IMG/VR virus record: IMGVR_UViG_3300032286_000417
Location: 1 to 48,602 of that record
Length of the DNA stretch: 48,602 bases
Reading direction: 5' to 3' (one strand)
Origin: a virus
Shown: positions 7,124 through 15,828 of the stretch, in pieces
Layout of the letters: each line of letters starts with the position of its first letter
How positions within the stretch are numbered: the first letter of the stretch is position 1
Notes under the pieces: generated by a model
Told to the model about the DNA's origin: nothing
Database searches by the model: none
The model's input: the letters and a program-made list of their open reading frames with translations, nothing else
Program-made: the position numbers and the translations under genes

Positions 7124-7818
7124 TAGAATGATTTTTTAACTGAGATAATAAAAGAGTCTTTCCAAAGTGCATGTCCGTTTTCAACGAATCCATAATTTTT
7201 GGCAATGTCTGTTAGATTTTTATTGGTAACATAAGTTCCTGTTACAGTCCAGTCTTTACTGTATTGATAACTTAAAGAAGCTTGTCTAGTAGTATAATTA
7301 AAAAGTTCGTTATTTGCAATATCTACTTTACCAACATGTGCGTGAGCCGTTAGCTGGTTGTTTAAAGGAATAGTCACTCCTGCTTCGTAGTAAGTTGTTC
7401 CGTCGCTTCCAGGATAGCTAAAATAATTGCTAAGAGATCTGTTAGCCTTTACAGTAAAAATACTGTAACTAATATTAGTATAAACTTCATTAGTTACATA
7501 TTTTGTAACTTTAGGAAATAGATAATTCATTGTTCCAATATCTACAGTCAATCCATTAACAGGACTAAACTTGTATCCAGCATACGGATCAACATGGAAT
7601 CCGTAACCAAGGCCACCTGATACTGAGGGTACTTTGGTACCTACATAAAATCCATTCTTGAATTGTTGATTAATGTCAAACACTACTCCAGGCCGAGCTT
7701 GATTCTCACTAATTCCTCGAACTCGATTATCGCTGTTAAATGATATCGATTTATCCCAATCTGCCTGGGCTGAGCCCAAGGTCAAAAGTGTTGCCAATGT
7801 TAATAATAATTTTTTCAT
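7123..7818 (-). CDS. TorF-like outer-membrane beta-barrel (putative porin)
   Basis: This 231-aa protein has a textbook Sec signal peptide: MKK, a hydrophobic core LLLTLATLLTLG, then SAQA, with predicted cleavage after A19. The mature part begins with a segment like the TorF/Gcw_chp family signature (S-N-x-x-x-R-G-I-S; here FNSDNRVRGISE). Alternating hydrophobic/aromatic strands follow, ending in KKSF, a C-terminal Phe typical of outer-membrane barrels. This is a bacterial envelope gene, not a virion gene. It is coupled by ATGA to the upstream gene and has an AAGGAA Shine-Dalgarno sequence, so it is expressed with the replication genes. Possible roles are nutrient uptake during infection, masking the receptor, or superinfection exclusion. 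Confidence 0.78.
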   Translation of the reverse strand: MKKLLLTLATLLTLGSAQADWDKSISFNSDNRVRGISENQARPGVVFDINQQFKNGFYVGTKVPSVSGGLGYGFHVDPYAGYKFSPVNGLTVDIGTMNYLFPKVTKYVTNEVYTNISYSIFTVKANRSLSNYFSYPGSDGTTYYEAGVTIPLNNQLTAHAHVGKVDIANNELFNYTTRQASLSYQYSKDWTVTGTYVTNKNLTDIAKNYGFVENGHALWKDSFIISVKKSF

Positions 7819-8279
7819 TCGTATTCCTTTCTTTGTTTTTTGTCAAAACCCATTTTATCAAAGAGTTCTTCTTTGTCTTTAATAGACATAATTTTAGCTA
7901 ACATTTTAATTTCATTGATTTTCATAGCAGGATATAGTTCTGCTAAAAGTTTCTCAATCTTGTTAACTTTCTCTTTTTTACCTGCTGCCAAATAAGGATG
8001 GTAGCACGGTACTCCGGCACCTGTGGCCGCAAATAACTTCCACAAGAGTTCTTTATGATTCTTACTGAGATCCCAATGATTTTTGTTTACATATTCATTG
8101 GACATTTCAAGGAACCATTCTTGAATATCTTTATCTCCTTGCACATTACTGGTGTAACGCATTAGAATATAAGGACTAAATGCTTTCTTTTCTTCGTCAG
8201 TAAGATTTTCGTAAAAGGTATAGTCTTTACGATCTACTGCGTTTAATTCACGTTTGATGTCCAGTTTCGCTGTTGCCAT
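7815..8279 (-). CDS. Putative clamp-loader A subunit (gp62-like)
   Basis: This 154-aa soluble protein is mostly helical and basic near the C-terminus (KKQRKEYE). Its pattern (FSPYILMRY..., WFLEMSNEYVNK, LLWKLFAATGAG, LYPAMKINEIKMLAK) resembles small phage clamp-loader A proteins, which partner the AAA+ gp44 to load the gp45 sliding clamp. T4 gp62 is 187 aa. gp44, gp45 and the gp43 polymerase are not in this window, so context gives only general support (a replication operon). The start overlaps the preceding small gene by 32 nt. A hypothetical protein of other function remains possible. Confidence 0.45.
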   Translation of the reverse strand: MATAKLDIKRELNAVDRKDYTFYENLTDEEKKAFSPYILMRYTSNVQGDKDIQEWFLEMSNEYVNKNHWDLSKNHKELLWKLFAATGAGVPCYHPYLAAGKKEKVNKIEKLLAELYPAMKINEIKMLAKIMSIKDKEELFDKMGFDKKQRKEYE

Positions 8280-8535
8280 CTTCTTTACTCAGGTAATATA
8301 ATATTTTAACACGCTCAATGGCCTTTTGTAAAGCCTCGTTACCTTCAGATGCTTTAAGAATTTCATTCCATTCATTATTCAACATCCAGTCATTATTCCA
8401 AGAAGTAATAATAAAATCAGACACATCAAAAGACGCTGTAGTCGATACTGAAATACAAGAATCAAAATCCATTGAGTTATATTGACTTAAATCTAAGCCA
8501 TTGAGATCAATTGTAATAATATCTTTCGAGTCCAT
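8248..8535 (-). CDS. Small acidic hypothetical protein
   Basis: This 95-aa protein is acidic in its first half (MDSKDIITIDLNGLDLS...) with a helical C-terminal half (LQKAIERVKILYYL). It overlaps the downstream gene by 32 nt and begins 3 nt after the upstream stop, which supports it as a real operon member. No family was recognised. An accessory or inhibitor role for the replication proteins would be a guess. Confidence 0.55.
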   Translation of the reverse strand: MDSKDIITIDLNGLDLSQYNSMDFDSCISVSTTASFDVSDFIITSWNNDWMLNNEWNEILKASEGNEALQKAIERVKILYYLSKEDGNSETGHQT

Positions 8536-8538
8536 AGT

Positions 8539-9042
8539 TTACCAACATTTTGTATAATCTACAATCTCACTTTGACGACTAACTTCTTTGACAAAGTAAG
8601 CGCATAAGGGTTTCTCTCCAGGGTGCAATGGTGTGCACAGCAGTTGGCCCGGACGCATCTTTGGAAAGTACCATTTAATATCTTGGTAAACATCAATAAT
8701 ATCAATGTCTAAAAATTCTGGTCGGAATCCACTAATAGGGTTAAAACAAAATGTTTTAAATCCTCTATCATTGAGGCTGGTCAATGGTAATACTTCCATG
8801 TCTGGACCTTCTGGATCTCCAACAATTGTACACCAATCCAATGGCATAGTTAAATCATATTTGCCAATTTTAAGAACTACCGCTGGTCCTGTGAAGCTTT
8901 CTAAAAATATCAAAGGAATAAAGAAATGATCAGGATTGCTGTTATCGCTGTTATCAAAAACAGAAAATCTTAAATCTTCGTCAATTTCTTCTGGTAAGTC
9001 GTTTAGATAAAATGTTTTATTTTCTAATGTTAGTATCTGCAT
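8539..9042 (-). CDS. Conserved T4-like phage protein of unknown function
   Basis: This 167-aa protein has strongly patterned motifs (FIPLIFLESF, MPLDWC, LPLTSLNDRGF, FNPISGF, KWYFPKMRPGQLLC, CAYFVKE). The pattern resembles a protein found in the replication region of marine T4-like phages, but I cannot name a function. It looks like a compact beta-rich fold, with no signal peptide or membrane segment. It sits between the glycosyltransferase/methyltransferase fusion (6-nt gap) and the 95-aa gene. Confidence 0.65.
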   Translation of the reverse strand: MQILTLENKTFYLNDLPEEIDEDLRFSVFDNSDNSNPDHFFIPLIFLESFTGPAVVLKIGKYDLTMPLDWCTIVGDPEGPDMEVLPLTSLNDRGFKTFCFNPISGFRPEFLDIDIIDVYQDIKWYFPKMRPGQLLCTPLHPGEKPLCAYFVKEVSRQSEIVDYTKCW

Positions 9043-9047
9043 TTTTA

Positions 9048-10265
9048 TTATACTTCACGCTTTTCTAAAACTGTGAGTCCGTTATTGTTTGTCTTGTGCA
9101 ATGCAAATTTCCATTCAGGATTTTCAATTACAAATTCTATAATAGCAGGTAGTAATCCTATATGAGTCTGGCCGCCTTCGTCCTTAGTACCAAACGTATG
9201 AGTATCATGGAACATCATATATTTTCTTACCTTGCTACTATGCAATTTTAATTCTTCCTTTAATTGAAAGTAGCTGTGCCAACTGTCTATAAAAAGTAAA
9301 TCAGTTGGTTCTATCTCAATTTTAGTTACATCTGCTATAATATATTTTACATTCTTTCCTTGGTCCTTTGCAATATCAAATACTGCTTGTGCTTGTTTAT
9401 TATGGAAAATATCGTAAGACGTTAACGTAGCGTTAGTATTTAAAAATGCTCGGGTACTGCATCCGTCACTGACTCCAAACTCTGTTACATGATTTACCTG
9501 TTCACCGTACTGTTTTAAAACGGGCAAATGTTCATTAATGTTAGATGGAGTATGGCAGGCATTTTCATATTCAATTTGTAAAGAGTGAGTTTTAAAAAGA
9601 ACACTTTTCCATTTTTCTAATTCTGGTTTGTAGAGCACTGTTTCTTTATCTAAAAAGTTGTTTACAATAGTTCCACTAGTTTGAGCATGTGGAGTATGAT
9701 ACAGCATGTCTGTTATGAGATAGTTTGTTCGCCCTTCCCACAATGCAGTATCAAACACCCAATTATCCCCGTAATACACTTTTAAGCAATCAGGAATATC
9801 GATCCAGGTGTCTTTATGTACAAACATTAGGCATCCGAATCCCATAGTATGTTCGCCTTCCCACGGTTTAATCTTTATCGATCCTGTTTGGAACAGAGGT
9901 TGATTATGATTAGGATCTCCTAGACATATTCCTACAACTCCGCACGTAGGAGAAAGTACTTCTTGTACATGATAAAATGCTTTGATGTCAAAAATAACAT
10001 CGTCGCTTAGAATACCTATGTGTTTATTTCTACTTTCTCTAACACCAATATTCCATGCAGGGTTAACGTAGATATTTTCTTTAAAATTTATCATACGTAC
10101 TTTCTCATGAGATAGTACCGGTGCGTTAGGCGTTTTTTCTATATCGTTATTGATAATAATAATTTCGTCAATAAGCGGAAATTTCACTAGGTCTGTTAAA
10201 AAATTAACGAATGGAGCATATCTCCACATGGTAGGAATAACTACCGAAAATTTTGAGTTTGTCAT
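9048..10265 (-). CDS. Glycosyltransferase-methyltransferase fusion
   Basis: The first ~200 residues of this 405-aa protein are a GT2/GT-A type glycosyltransferase: N-terminal FSVVIPTMWR, IIINND, NPAWNIGV and ILSDDVIFD, where the DD corresponds to the metal-binding DxD region. The last ~170 residues look like a class I SAM-dependent methyltransferase of the Methyltransf_24 type: VTEFGVSDGCSTRAFL as motif I, then LLFIDSWHSYFQLKEEL and MMFHDTHTFG. It probably adds and/or O-methylates a sugar. It lies directly after uvsW with a 4-nt overlap, so a glycan enzyme is embedded in the recombination operon. Acceptor and sugar are unknown. Confidence 0.75.
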   Translation of the reverse strand: MTNSKFSVVIPTMWRYAPFVNFLTDLVKFPLIDEIIIINNDIEKTPNAPVLSHEKVRMINFKENIYVNPAWNIGVRESRNKHIGILSDDVIFDIKAFYHVQEVLSPTCGVVGICLGDPNHNQPLFQTGSIKIKPWEGEHTMGFGCLMFVHKDTWIDIPDCLKVYYGDNWVFDTALWEGRTNYLITDMLYHTPHAQTSGTIVNNFLDKETVLYKPELEKWKSVLFKTHSLQIEYENACHTPSNINEHLPVLKQYGEQVNHVTEFGVSDGCSTRAFLNTNATLTSYDIFHNKQAQAVFDIAKDQGKNVKYIIADVTKIEIEPTDLLFIDSWHSYFQLKEELKLHSSKVRKYMMFHDTHTFGTKDEGGQTHIGLLPAIIEFVIENPEWKFALHKTNNNGLTVLEKREV

Positions 10266-11746
10266 ATATATTTTACTTTTTGAATTTCAAAAGGGTACTT
10301 AGCGTCTTTGTAAAACTTCTTCCGCTGCGTAAGGTGTCGTTTGGCATATTTTGTACTTGCTGTGAGATCCCAGATTTGTACGAAGTCTTTGTCGTCTGCT
10401 TTTCTAATGCCTCGCCCAATACTCTGTATAACTCTTGTAAAGCTCTTTCCGGGCTCCACAAGAACCAAATTAAAAATCCTAGGGATATTAATACCCACAG
10501 CGGCCACACCGTAAGTCGCCACAATAATCTTATTGGTACTAGTTTTAATTTCGTCATACTCTGCTTTTCTGTCTTTAGTTTTTACACGCCCCGAAATGAA
10601 TGCTACATCAGGTTTTTCTGATAATACACTGAATAATTCGCTTAGATGTGTTTGTAAAAATTCACCACATTCAATTCTATCTACTAATACCAATGTATTT
10701 CCTGTATTGGAAATTTCCTTGATCAATGTAGACATCCATGACATACGATCTCTGTCAGTTACTAAGAATTTTAATTCTTCTGCATAACCACTAAATTCTT
10801 TCCACTCAGCAGTTTGTATAACATTTACATGGCATTGACTTAACACACCCTTATCTTGTAGTTCATGTGCTGCTACACGATGTACTACTTCTCCCAGGCT
10901 ACAACGTAGACTTTGAAACTCAAAATCTTCTTTTGGAACCGTGCCCGTTAGCCCCCAACGAATAGGTGCATTGGCAATATTTCTTGTCAGCAGATTTTTA
11001 AGAACATCTGCTTTTGCCATATGAACTTCGTCAACCATGACACAATTTACGCCGTCAAGGAATTCAGCAAGACCTAAAATATCCTCATCATCCATGGATT
11101 TTTTGTCTAAAATATTCAAACTTTGCCAGGTACATATTGTATGTGTTTTGCCGTAATCTTTTCTGTCGCCGTAGTATACACCGACGTCTAACCCGCAGTT
11201 GATAAAGTCTTCCTCTGTTTGTTCAACTAAGCTCTTGTTAGGAACAATGGTTATTGTTCGACCGTATTTTTCACAGATTTTCGCCAAAGTTGCGGTAGTG
11301 ATTGTCTTGCCAAAGCCGGTGGCAATTTCTTGAATGCACTGAGGATTTTCTAAAAACTTGTTGATGACTTCGACTTGGTCGTCACGAAGTCTAATCTTTT
11401 CTCCTGCAAATCTATGACCTTCAGGCCATGTTTGATCACCCCAAAAATCTTCAAAAATTTCATCAAATTGTAGGTTAGTAGGATTGCGTAGATCTTCTAG
11501 CTCAATGTAGTAATTCTTACTTTCGAGATATTCTAAAACTTGAGGCAACATGCTTAGATAGGTAGTTCCGCCAAGACCAAAATAACTGACAGTACCGTCC
11601 CATCGACCTAATTTATAGGCTGGACGATACCGAGCAGTAGGATCTTCGTACTTGAATTTTTTAACCAAGGCCTTACGTGCGTCAAGATCTAAGTTTTCAA
11701 TCTTAACGTTTACTTCGTCCTTGATAATAACTTTACACGTTGCCAA
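10262..11746 (-). CDS. uvsW: UvsW-type DNA/RNA helicase
   Basis: This 494-aa protein matches the 503 aa of T4 UvsW in size. It has an N-terminal small domain (residues ~1-110), Walker A ATGFGKT at 142-148, a DEVH box at 239-242, SF2 motif III as LTGTV, and motif VI QSIGRGIRK near the C-terminus. In T4, UvsW unwinds R-loops and recombination intermediates, regresses forks and drives the switch from origin- to recombination-dependent replication. The gene start overlaps the preceding HARP-like gene by 14 nt and follows uvsX and uvsY in the same operon. Confidence 0.93.
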   Translation of the reverse strand: MATCKVIIKDEVNVKIENLDLDARKALVKKFKYEDPTARYRPAYKLGRWDGTVSYFGLGGTTYLSMLPQVLEYLESKNYYIELEDLRNPTNLQFDEIFEDFWGDQTWPEGHRFAGEKIRLRDDQVEVINKFLENPQCIQEIATGFGKTITTATLAKICEKYGRTITIVPNKSLVEQTEEDFINCGLDVGVYYGDRKDYGKTHTICTWQSLNILDKKSMDDEDILGLAEFLDGVNCVMVDEVHMAKADVLKNLLTRNIANAPIRWGLTGTVPKEDFEFQSLRCSLGEVVHRVAAHELQDKGVLSQCHVNVIQTAEWKEFSGYAEELKFLVTDRDRMSWMSTLIKEISNTGNTLVLVDRIECGEFLQTHLSELFSVLSEKPDVAFISGRVKTKDRKAEYDEIKTSTNKIIVATYGVAAVGINIPRIFNLVLVEPGKSFTRVIQSIGRGIRKADDKDFVQIWDLTASTKYAKRHLTQRKKFYKDAKYPFEIQKVKYI

Positions 11747-12923
11747 AATTAAATTCCTTTTGTTTGCTAGGTTCGCAATAATATATCAAATTTTCACGAT
11801 TTTTAAAGAAATCTCTAATTGTATAGTGTACATTAGATCTACCTAGACTTACAACACTATTGAATATCATTTTTGATTTTAAGACGGGCTTGGGCAATTT
11901 GATGCTGACAAAAATAAACTTGGTGGTATCAGTTATTGGATTGTTAAGTCCGCAATTTTTTACAAAATCATTAAAAGTTTTCCCCTCTGAGCTAGGCAGT
12001 CTAAACATAACACTCATTTTATCACTGGTGTATCCAAGGCCGGTAAGAAAATTATAAACCATCTTTGTCTTTTCTAATTCACTACCTCCGGGAATCACAA
12101 AAAGACAAGGATTCATGTGCTGAACAACATCCTTTAGACACTCAATTGACTCTGTTGTACTATCTATTTCAAAAATTCCGTCATAAGTGTTATCAAGAAA
12201 GGGTTTTATCAATGGATGTAAGTTGGCTTCTTTAAGTATGTTGCTTATTCCTTCATCCCATGTATTAATTCCAGATTTTCTAGCCGTAAAGACGGATGCA
12301 AGTATGTTCTCTCCGTCAATTTTTGGAATATAGTGACTAATATTCTTGAATACTACCTTGTTATCCTCTAATATCAACATGGGTACATATTTTTCCATGT
12401 TGTCGATGATATCATTGATTTGATTGAGATAATCTTTAAACTCTTCGTCGTACTCGAACGGTTCTTTTGAAGTAAGATTTTGAACAAATTTAAGATTTGT
12501 TTCGCTCAAAGAGAAATTCCATGTTTTGGCGTCACCGTCCCATGTGGCAAGACCCAAGTGATCTCTATGTTTCCTAATTTCACCAACTTTTTCTTCACTA
12601 TAAGGAAATTCCACTTTGATAATTTTACCCCATATGGGACATGTGGCAATAGTTACTCGCCTACTTTGAAGATTAGATGTTTTTCTGATGGCAAACCTAA
12701 ACTGAGGATTCATCAACTCAGGCGCGATTGTCTTTTTAATTGCAATTTCGAGATTATTACAATATTTTTTTAATAATTTAACCGCAAGCAGACTTTGCTT
12801 TTCCGTAAAGCCCCGGCCTGAAAAGATTTGATTGGAAAAACTTACAATAATGTTACTGTCAAATGAATTCACCTTGACATAACTGTTTAAATCTATGATA
12901 AGATCTTCAATATATACGGTCAT
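11733..12923 (-). CDS. Unknown recombination-operon protein with HARP-like segment
   Basis: The product is 396 aa from the ATG at 12923. That start is preferred because it overlaps the uvsY stop (ATGA) and has GGAGGA 9 nt upstream; the longer frame runs back into uvsY. Residues ~95-150 contain a pattern like the HARP domain of SMARCAL1-type annealing helicases: a small beta unit ending GLATWDGDAKTWNFSL. The rest has a P-loop-less alpha/beta look (CLFVIPGGSE). No helicase motifs are present. Since UvsW is encoded next, it may be a fork-recognition or regulatory partner of UvsW. The HARP resemblance is by eye only. Confidence 0.6.
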   Translation of the reverse strand: MTVYIEDLIIDLNSYVKVNSFDSNIIVSFSNQIFSGRGFTEKQSLLAVKLLKKYCNNLEIAIKKTIAPELMNPQFRFAIRKTSNLQSRRVTIATCPIWGKIIKVEFPYSEEKVGEIRKHRDHLGLATWDGDAKTWNFSLSETNLKFVQNLTSKEPFEYDEEFKDYLNQINDIIDNMEKYVPMLILEDNKVVFKNISHYIPKIDGENILASVFTARKSGINTWDEGISNILKEANLHPLIKPFLDNTYDGIFEIDSTTESIECLKDVVQHMNPCLFVIPGGSELEKTKMVYNFLTGLGYTSDKMSVMFRLPSSEGKTFNDFVKNCGLNNPITDTTKFIFVSIKLPKPVLKSKMIFNSVVSLGRSNVHYTIRDFFKNRENLIYYCEPSKQKEFNFGNV

Positions 12924-13375
12924 AGAGTAATATCCTCCAACCCAGCAGTTCTCAACTTGATAATATTGCTCAATTGCCACTGCTTGATATCAAGGCCCTT
13001 AATAATGCCTAACCATTGATTGCGTAGCATGGCAAATTCGTTAATGATTTTTTCCATATCAACTACATCTGCTTCACCGTCGACATATTTTTCAACATCG
13101 CGACTACTTAGAGCACGTTGGTAATTTTCAAGGTATTTTTTAAATGCCTTGCTGCGTGTTCGACGTAGCTCAATGTTCAGATATTCCAAAATTGCTTCAA
13201 TTTCTTGAAGCTGATTAAATCTATGTTCAACAATGCCAGGCAAAGAAGCAGAAGCCTTTTCTATGCTTCCATAGATTTTAACTTCTGCTCTTGCTTGGTC
13301 TAATTCGTTATAAAAGTGATCTAAACAGGTTGGTAAATGTGCTATGTCCTTTGAGACTTTAGCATACCAACTCAT
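12920..13375 (-). CDS. uvsY: UvsY recombination mediator
   Basis: This 151-aa all-helical protein resembles T4 UvsY (137 aa) and its marine phage relatives. Basic central segments (ELRRTRSKAFKKYLENY) are followed by a YVDGEADVVD motif and a C-terminal helix WQLSNIIKLRTAGLEDI. UvsY displaces gp32 and loads UvsX on single-stranded DNA. Both partners are encoded just upstream in the same operon (gp32, uvsX). The start shares its first base with the stop of the 84-aa gene (1-nt overlap). Confidence 0.85.
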   Translation of the reverse strand: MSWYAKVSKDIAHLPTCLDHFYNELDQARAEVKIYGSIEKASASLPGIVEHRFNQLQEIEAILEYLNIELRRTRSKAFKKYLENYQRALSSRDVEKYVDGEADVVDMEKIINEFAMLRNQWLGIIKGLDIKQWQLSNIIKLRTAGLEDITL

Positions 13376-13629
13376 TAGTAATCCTCGGCTTCTTCGTCAG
13401 AATTCCAATCGTCACTATCGTCGACTTCTTCTTGACGTTCTGCATCAAGAACAAGTTTAATTGCGCTGTCAAGATGGGGATCGTACCCCATCACACTTTC
13501 TAATTCACTTAATTCTACATCTTTACCAAGAAGAAAATCAACATAGTGGCTTGCAGCCGTTTCTCGATTTTTTTCAGCAATGTAATCTTTAAATGTATCC
13601 CATGTTTCAATAATTAGTGCGTCTTCCAT
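13375..13629 (-). CDS. Small acidic protein between uvsX and uvsY
   Basis: This 84-aa protein has a helical N-terminal part (IIETWDTFKDYIAEKNRETAA, then YVDFLLGKDV) and a strongly acidic C-terminal tail (EEVDDSDDWNSDEEAEDY). Such a tail could mimic DNA or bind a basic partner such as UvsY. Start and stop overlap both neighbours by one base (TAATG junctions), and a GAGGAA Shine-Dalgarno sequence is present. Its place between uvsX and uvsY suggests a recombination accessory role. No named family was recognised. Confidence 0.65.
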   Translation of the reverse strand: MEDALIIETWDTFKDYIAEKNRETAASHYVDFLLGKDVELSELESVMGYDPHLDSAIKLVLDAERQEEVDDSDDWNSDEEAEDY

Positions 13630-14687
13630 TATGTTTCCTCTTGATCTTCGATAATTTCTGGAACAGTATTTACTGCGGTGTTATCCCATTCTAGCATAAT
13701 CTGCATGAGTTTTTCTTCTGTCCAGTTCTTACGAAACTCGGCAAGAATTTCTCCAGTGTGCTTGCTAGTATAGGCAAGTCTATTACCTACTTTAGATAAT
13801 ACACCCATTTTCTCAAACATGTCAACTAAACCGGAGGTCGGCGCCATACCTGTTGAATAAGGAATCTTAACTTGAACACTCTCAAATGGCTTTGCATAGC
13901 GAGTTTTCATAATCTTACAAGCTGAACGGATACCTAAAACATCAGTAACCTTGTTGCCATCTTCATCCTCTTTGAGTTTGAGTTTTTTCATAGCGACAAC
14001 AATAGAACTTGCGTAGACAAATCCCTGGCCGCCTGAGATTTTGTCATCTGGATCAAACATGTCTTGACTTGCGTATGTGTGATTTGTACAAACCATACCT
14101 ACGTTGTAGCTTCCGAACATGTTTACACAGTTACGAACCAAAGATGTAAGTGCTTTGGGCTTACGACCCATATCACCCTTCATCTCACCTGCTTCGAACT
14201 GATTAACGTCCGTGGGTGTCAACAACATGCCCAAAGAGTCGATCACAAACAATACTTTTGGACGATCTTCCAACGGCATTATCTTGTACTCTTTCATGAA
14301 TTCACTAATGGTTTTTGCCACGTCGTCAATCATAGCCATGTTGAGCTTTAACAACTTTTCTTCACTTGTATCAACACCAAGATCAAGAAGCCATTTTTCA
14401 TCTAGGGCATTTTCACTATCAACCAACACAACAAAAATACCTTGTTCTTGTGCGTGTCGAATAATGTTACCAGAGCAGATATACGATTTACCTGCGCCAG
14501 ATTCCCCAGCAAATACAGTTACCTTACCAAGAGGAACTCCTCTAAAGAAGTCTCCCGAGATGAGATAGTTTAGTGCATAGTTCCCAGTTGAGATCCAATC
14601 TGTTGGATCATTAAAGCCTATACCAAGTCCATCAATAGACTTGGTGATAGACTTACGGAACTTCGAAATATCGAAGGCTTTTCCCAT
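13629..14687 (-). CDS. uvsX: UvsX RecA-like recombinase
   Basis: This 352-aa protein (T4 UvsX is 391 aa) has Walker A GESGAGKS at residues 61-68 and Walker B VLFVIDS at 145-151, followed by a glycine-containing loop region (ISGGQGFVYASS). It forms ATP-dependent filaments on single-stranded DNA and carries out strand exchange in recombination-dependent replication, with UvsY and gp32 as partners. A GGGGAT Shine-Dalgarno sequence precedes the ATG, and the gene lies 15 nt after the gp32 stop. Confidence 0.95.
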   Translation of the reverse strand: MGKAFDISKFRKSITKSIDGLGIGFNDPTDWISTGNYALNYLISGDFFRGVPLGKVTVFAGESGAGKSYICSGNIIRHAQEQGIFVVLVDSENALDEKWLLDLGVDTSEEKLLKLNMAMIDDVAKTISEFMKEYKIMPLEDRPKVLFVIDSLGMLLTPTDVNQFEAGEMKGDMGRKPKALTSLVRNCVNMFGSYNVGMVCTNHTYASQDMFDPDDKISGGQGFVYASSIVVAMKKLKLKEDEDGNKVTDVLGIRSACKIMKTRYAKPFESVQVKIPYSTGMAPTSGLVDMFEKMGVLSKVGNRLAYTSKHTGEILAEFRKNWTEEKLMQIMLEWDNTAVNTVPEIIEDQEET

Positions 14688-14702
14688 AGTCTATCCCCTA
14701 AA

Positions 14703-15719
14703 TTAATCAGCTTTTTGGCGATTACGAATCATCGCAATGATGTCGGCAGCTCGACTGCTAGCATCGCCGCCAGCGGTTGACTTATTCTCTGTCTTTGCAG
14801 AATCAGTATCAAATGGAGGATCTTCTTCCATTTCGTCAACTTGCGGATTGCTTGCTACAGGAGCAGGTCGGGCCGCTACAGGAGCAGGCTTGTTTGCTGC
14901 CGGGCTGGAGCTATTGCCAGAACCAGCAGGAGCATTGTAACCAGCCGGTTTGAAGTACTGACCCCAACGATCCATGTCAAATGCTTCACCATCGACGGAT
15001 GCTTCGAACATTTCTTTGATTACTTTGAGTTCAACTTCACCTGGCTTCTTTGGAAGGAAGCTCTTCAAATCGTGAAGACCATATTGTTTGATTGCTGCGT
15101 TTTCTGCCTCGCTCAAAGCACGTTCACGACGAGCCCAAGTACTAGTAGAGTAGTCAGCATAACCACCTTTGCTAGTCTTAGCAATCTTAAAATCCAAGCC
15201 ACGGACAAAGTCTGTTGGCAATTCTTCAATCTCACTATCCATCAATGCGTTCTTAACAATGTTAAAGATTTGACTGCCGATGATGAATCGACGAATTGGA
15301 TTCTCTGGAGTCTTGTCTTCTTGATACTTGCTATCAACAACGTATCCTTGGAACAAGTAGCTCTTCTTTTTCCAGTACTTACGACCCATCTCTTCCAAAG
15401 ATTTATCTTTGAACCATGGACGTACTTCAGTAAGAACTGGACATGTCTCACCCCACATCTCCATACATGGGACTTGCACAGTCACAGGCTTGGAATTGGT
15501 TTCGCCTTTCACACCGGCGAATGGCAACTTGATCATTGCTCGTTCAATCCAGAAGAAAGTGTTGTTAGTGTCGCCATCGGGTAAAAAACGTACTGTTGCA
15601 CTAGTACCTTCTGCGATATTCCAATGGGGGTAAATTGCGTTGTCTCCGCCGGTTGCGCTGCCGCCGTTTTGTTGAGATGATGCTTGAAGCTTTGCGCGAA
15701 TTTCTGCTAACGTTGCCAT
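14703..15719 (-). CDS. 32: gp32 single-stranded DNA-binding protein
   Basis: This 338-aa protein (T4 gp32 is 301 aa) has the N-terminal LAST-like region, an OB core with aromatic/basic segments (FFWIERAMIKLPF, KYWKKKSYLFQGYVV), and a long Ala/Pro linker leading to an acidic patch (DEMEEDPPFD) before a basic/hydrophobic end. Only two Cys (C85, C93) are seen where T4 uses a His-Cys3 zinc site, so zinc binding looks reduced or different. It coats single-stranded DNA and organises replication and recombination. It is the first gene of the long early operon and has a good AAGGAA Shine-Dalgarno sequence. Confidence 0.92.
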   Translation of the reverse strand: MATLAEIRAKLQASSQQNGGSATGGDNAIYPHWNIAEGTSATVRFLPDGDTNNTFFWIERAMIKLPFAGVKGETNSKPVTVQVPCMEMWGETCPVLTEVRPWFKDKSLEEMGRKYWKKKSYLFQGYVVDSKYQEDKTPENPIRRFIIGSQIFNIVKNALMDSEIEELPTDFVRGLDFKIAKTSKGGYADYSTSTWARRERALSEAENAAIKQYGLHDLKSFLPKKPGEVELKVIKEMFEASVDGEAFDMDRWGQYFKPAGYNAPAGSGNSSSPAANKPAPVAARPAPVASNPQVDEMEEDPPFDTDSAKTENKSTAGGDASSRAADIIAMIRNRQKAD

Positions 15720-15774
15720 AATGTTTTTCCTTAATGTTGATTTATTATGCCTCTTCTTTAAAGCCTACTGACTA

Positions 15775-15814
15775 AAAAGAAAAACTGTGCATAGAGTTAA
15801 CTATACACAGTTTT
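15775..15814 (-). terminator. Rho-independent terminator after the large conserved gene
   Basis: A 14-bp stem is formed by 15814-15801 and 15794-15781 (with one G-U on the minus strand) with a 6-nt loop, followed by TCTTTTT on the minus strand. It lies about 40 nt past the stop of the 697-aa gene. Confidence 0.8.
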
Positions 15815-15828
15815 ATTTATTATTGCAA
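15800..15828 (-). promoter_or_regulatory. Sigma70-like promoter for the gp32 operon
   Basis: The minus strand reads TTGCAA, a 17-nt spacer, then TATAGT. The -10 lies within the 5' arm of the terminator hairpin that ends the preceding gene, so RNA starting here would lack that arm and escape termination. A leader of roughly 70 nt to the gp32 ATG is predicted. Confidence 0.55.

Noticed and set aside
12924-12980. Longer start for the HARP-like gene
   Set aside because: It would lie wholly inside uvsY, whereas the ATG at 12923 has a GGAGGA site and the standard ATGA overlap.
14841-15584. 247-aa plus-strand open frame
   Set aside because: It is fully antisense to gp32, Cys/Phe/Leu-rich and without a ribosome site, so it is a shadow of the gp32 codon pattern.
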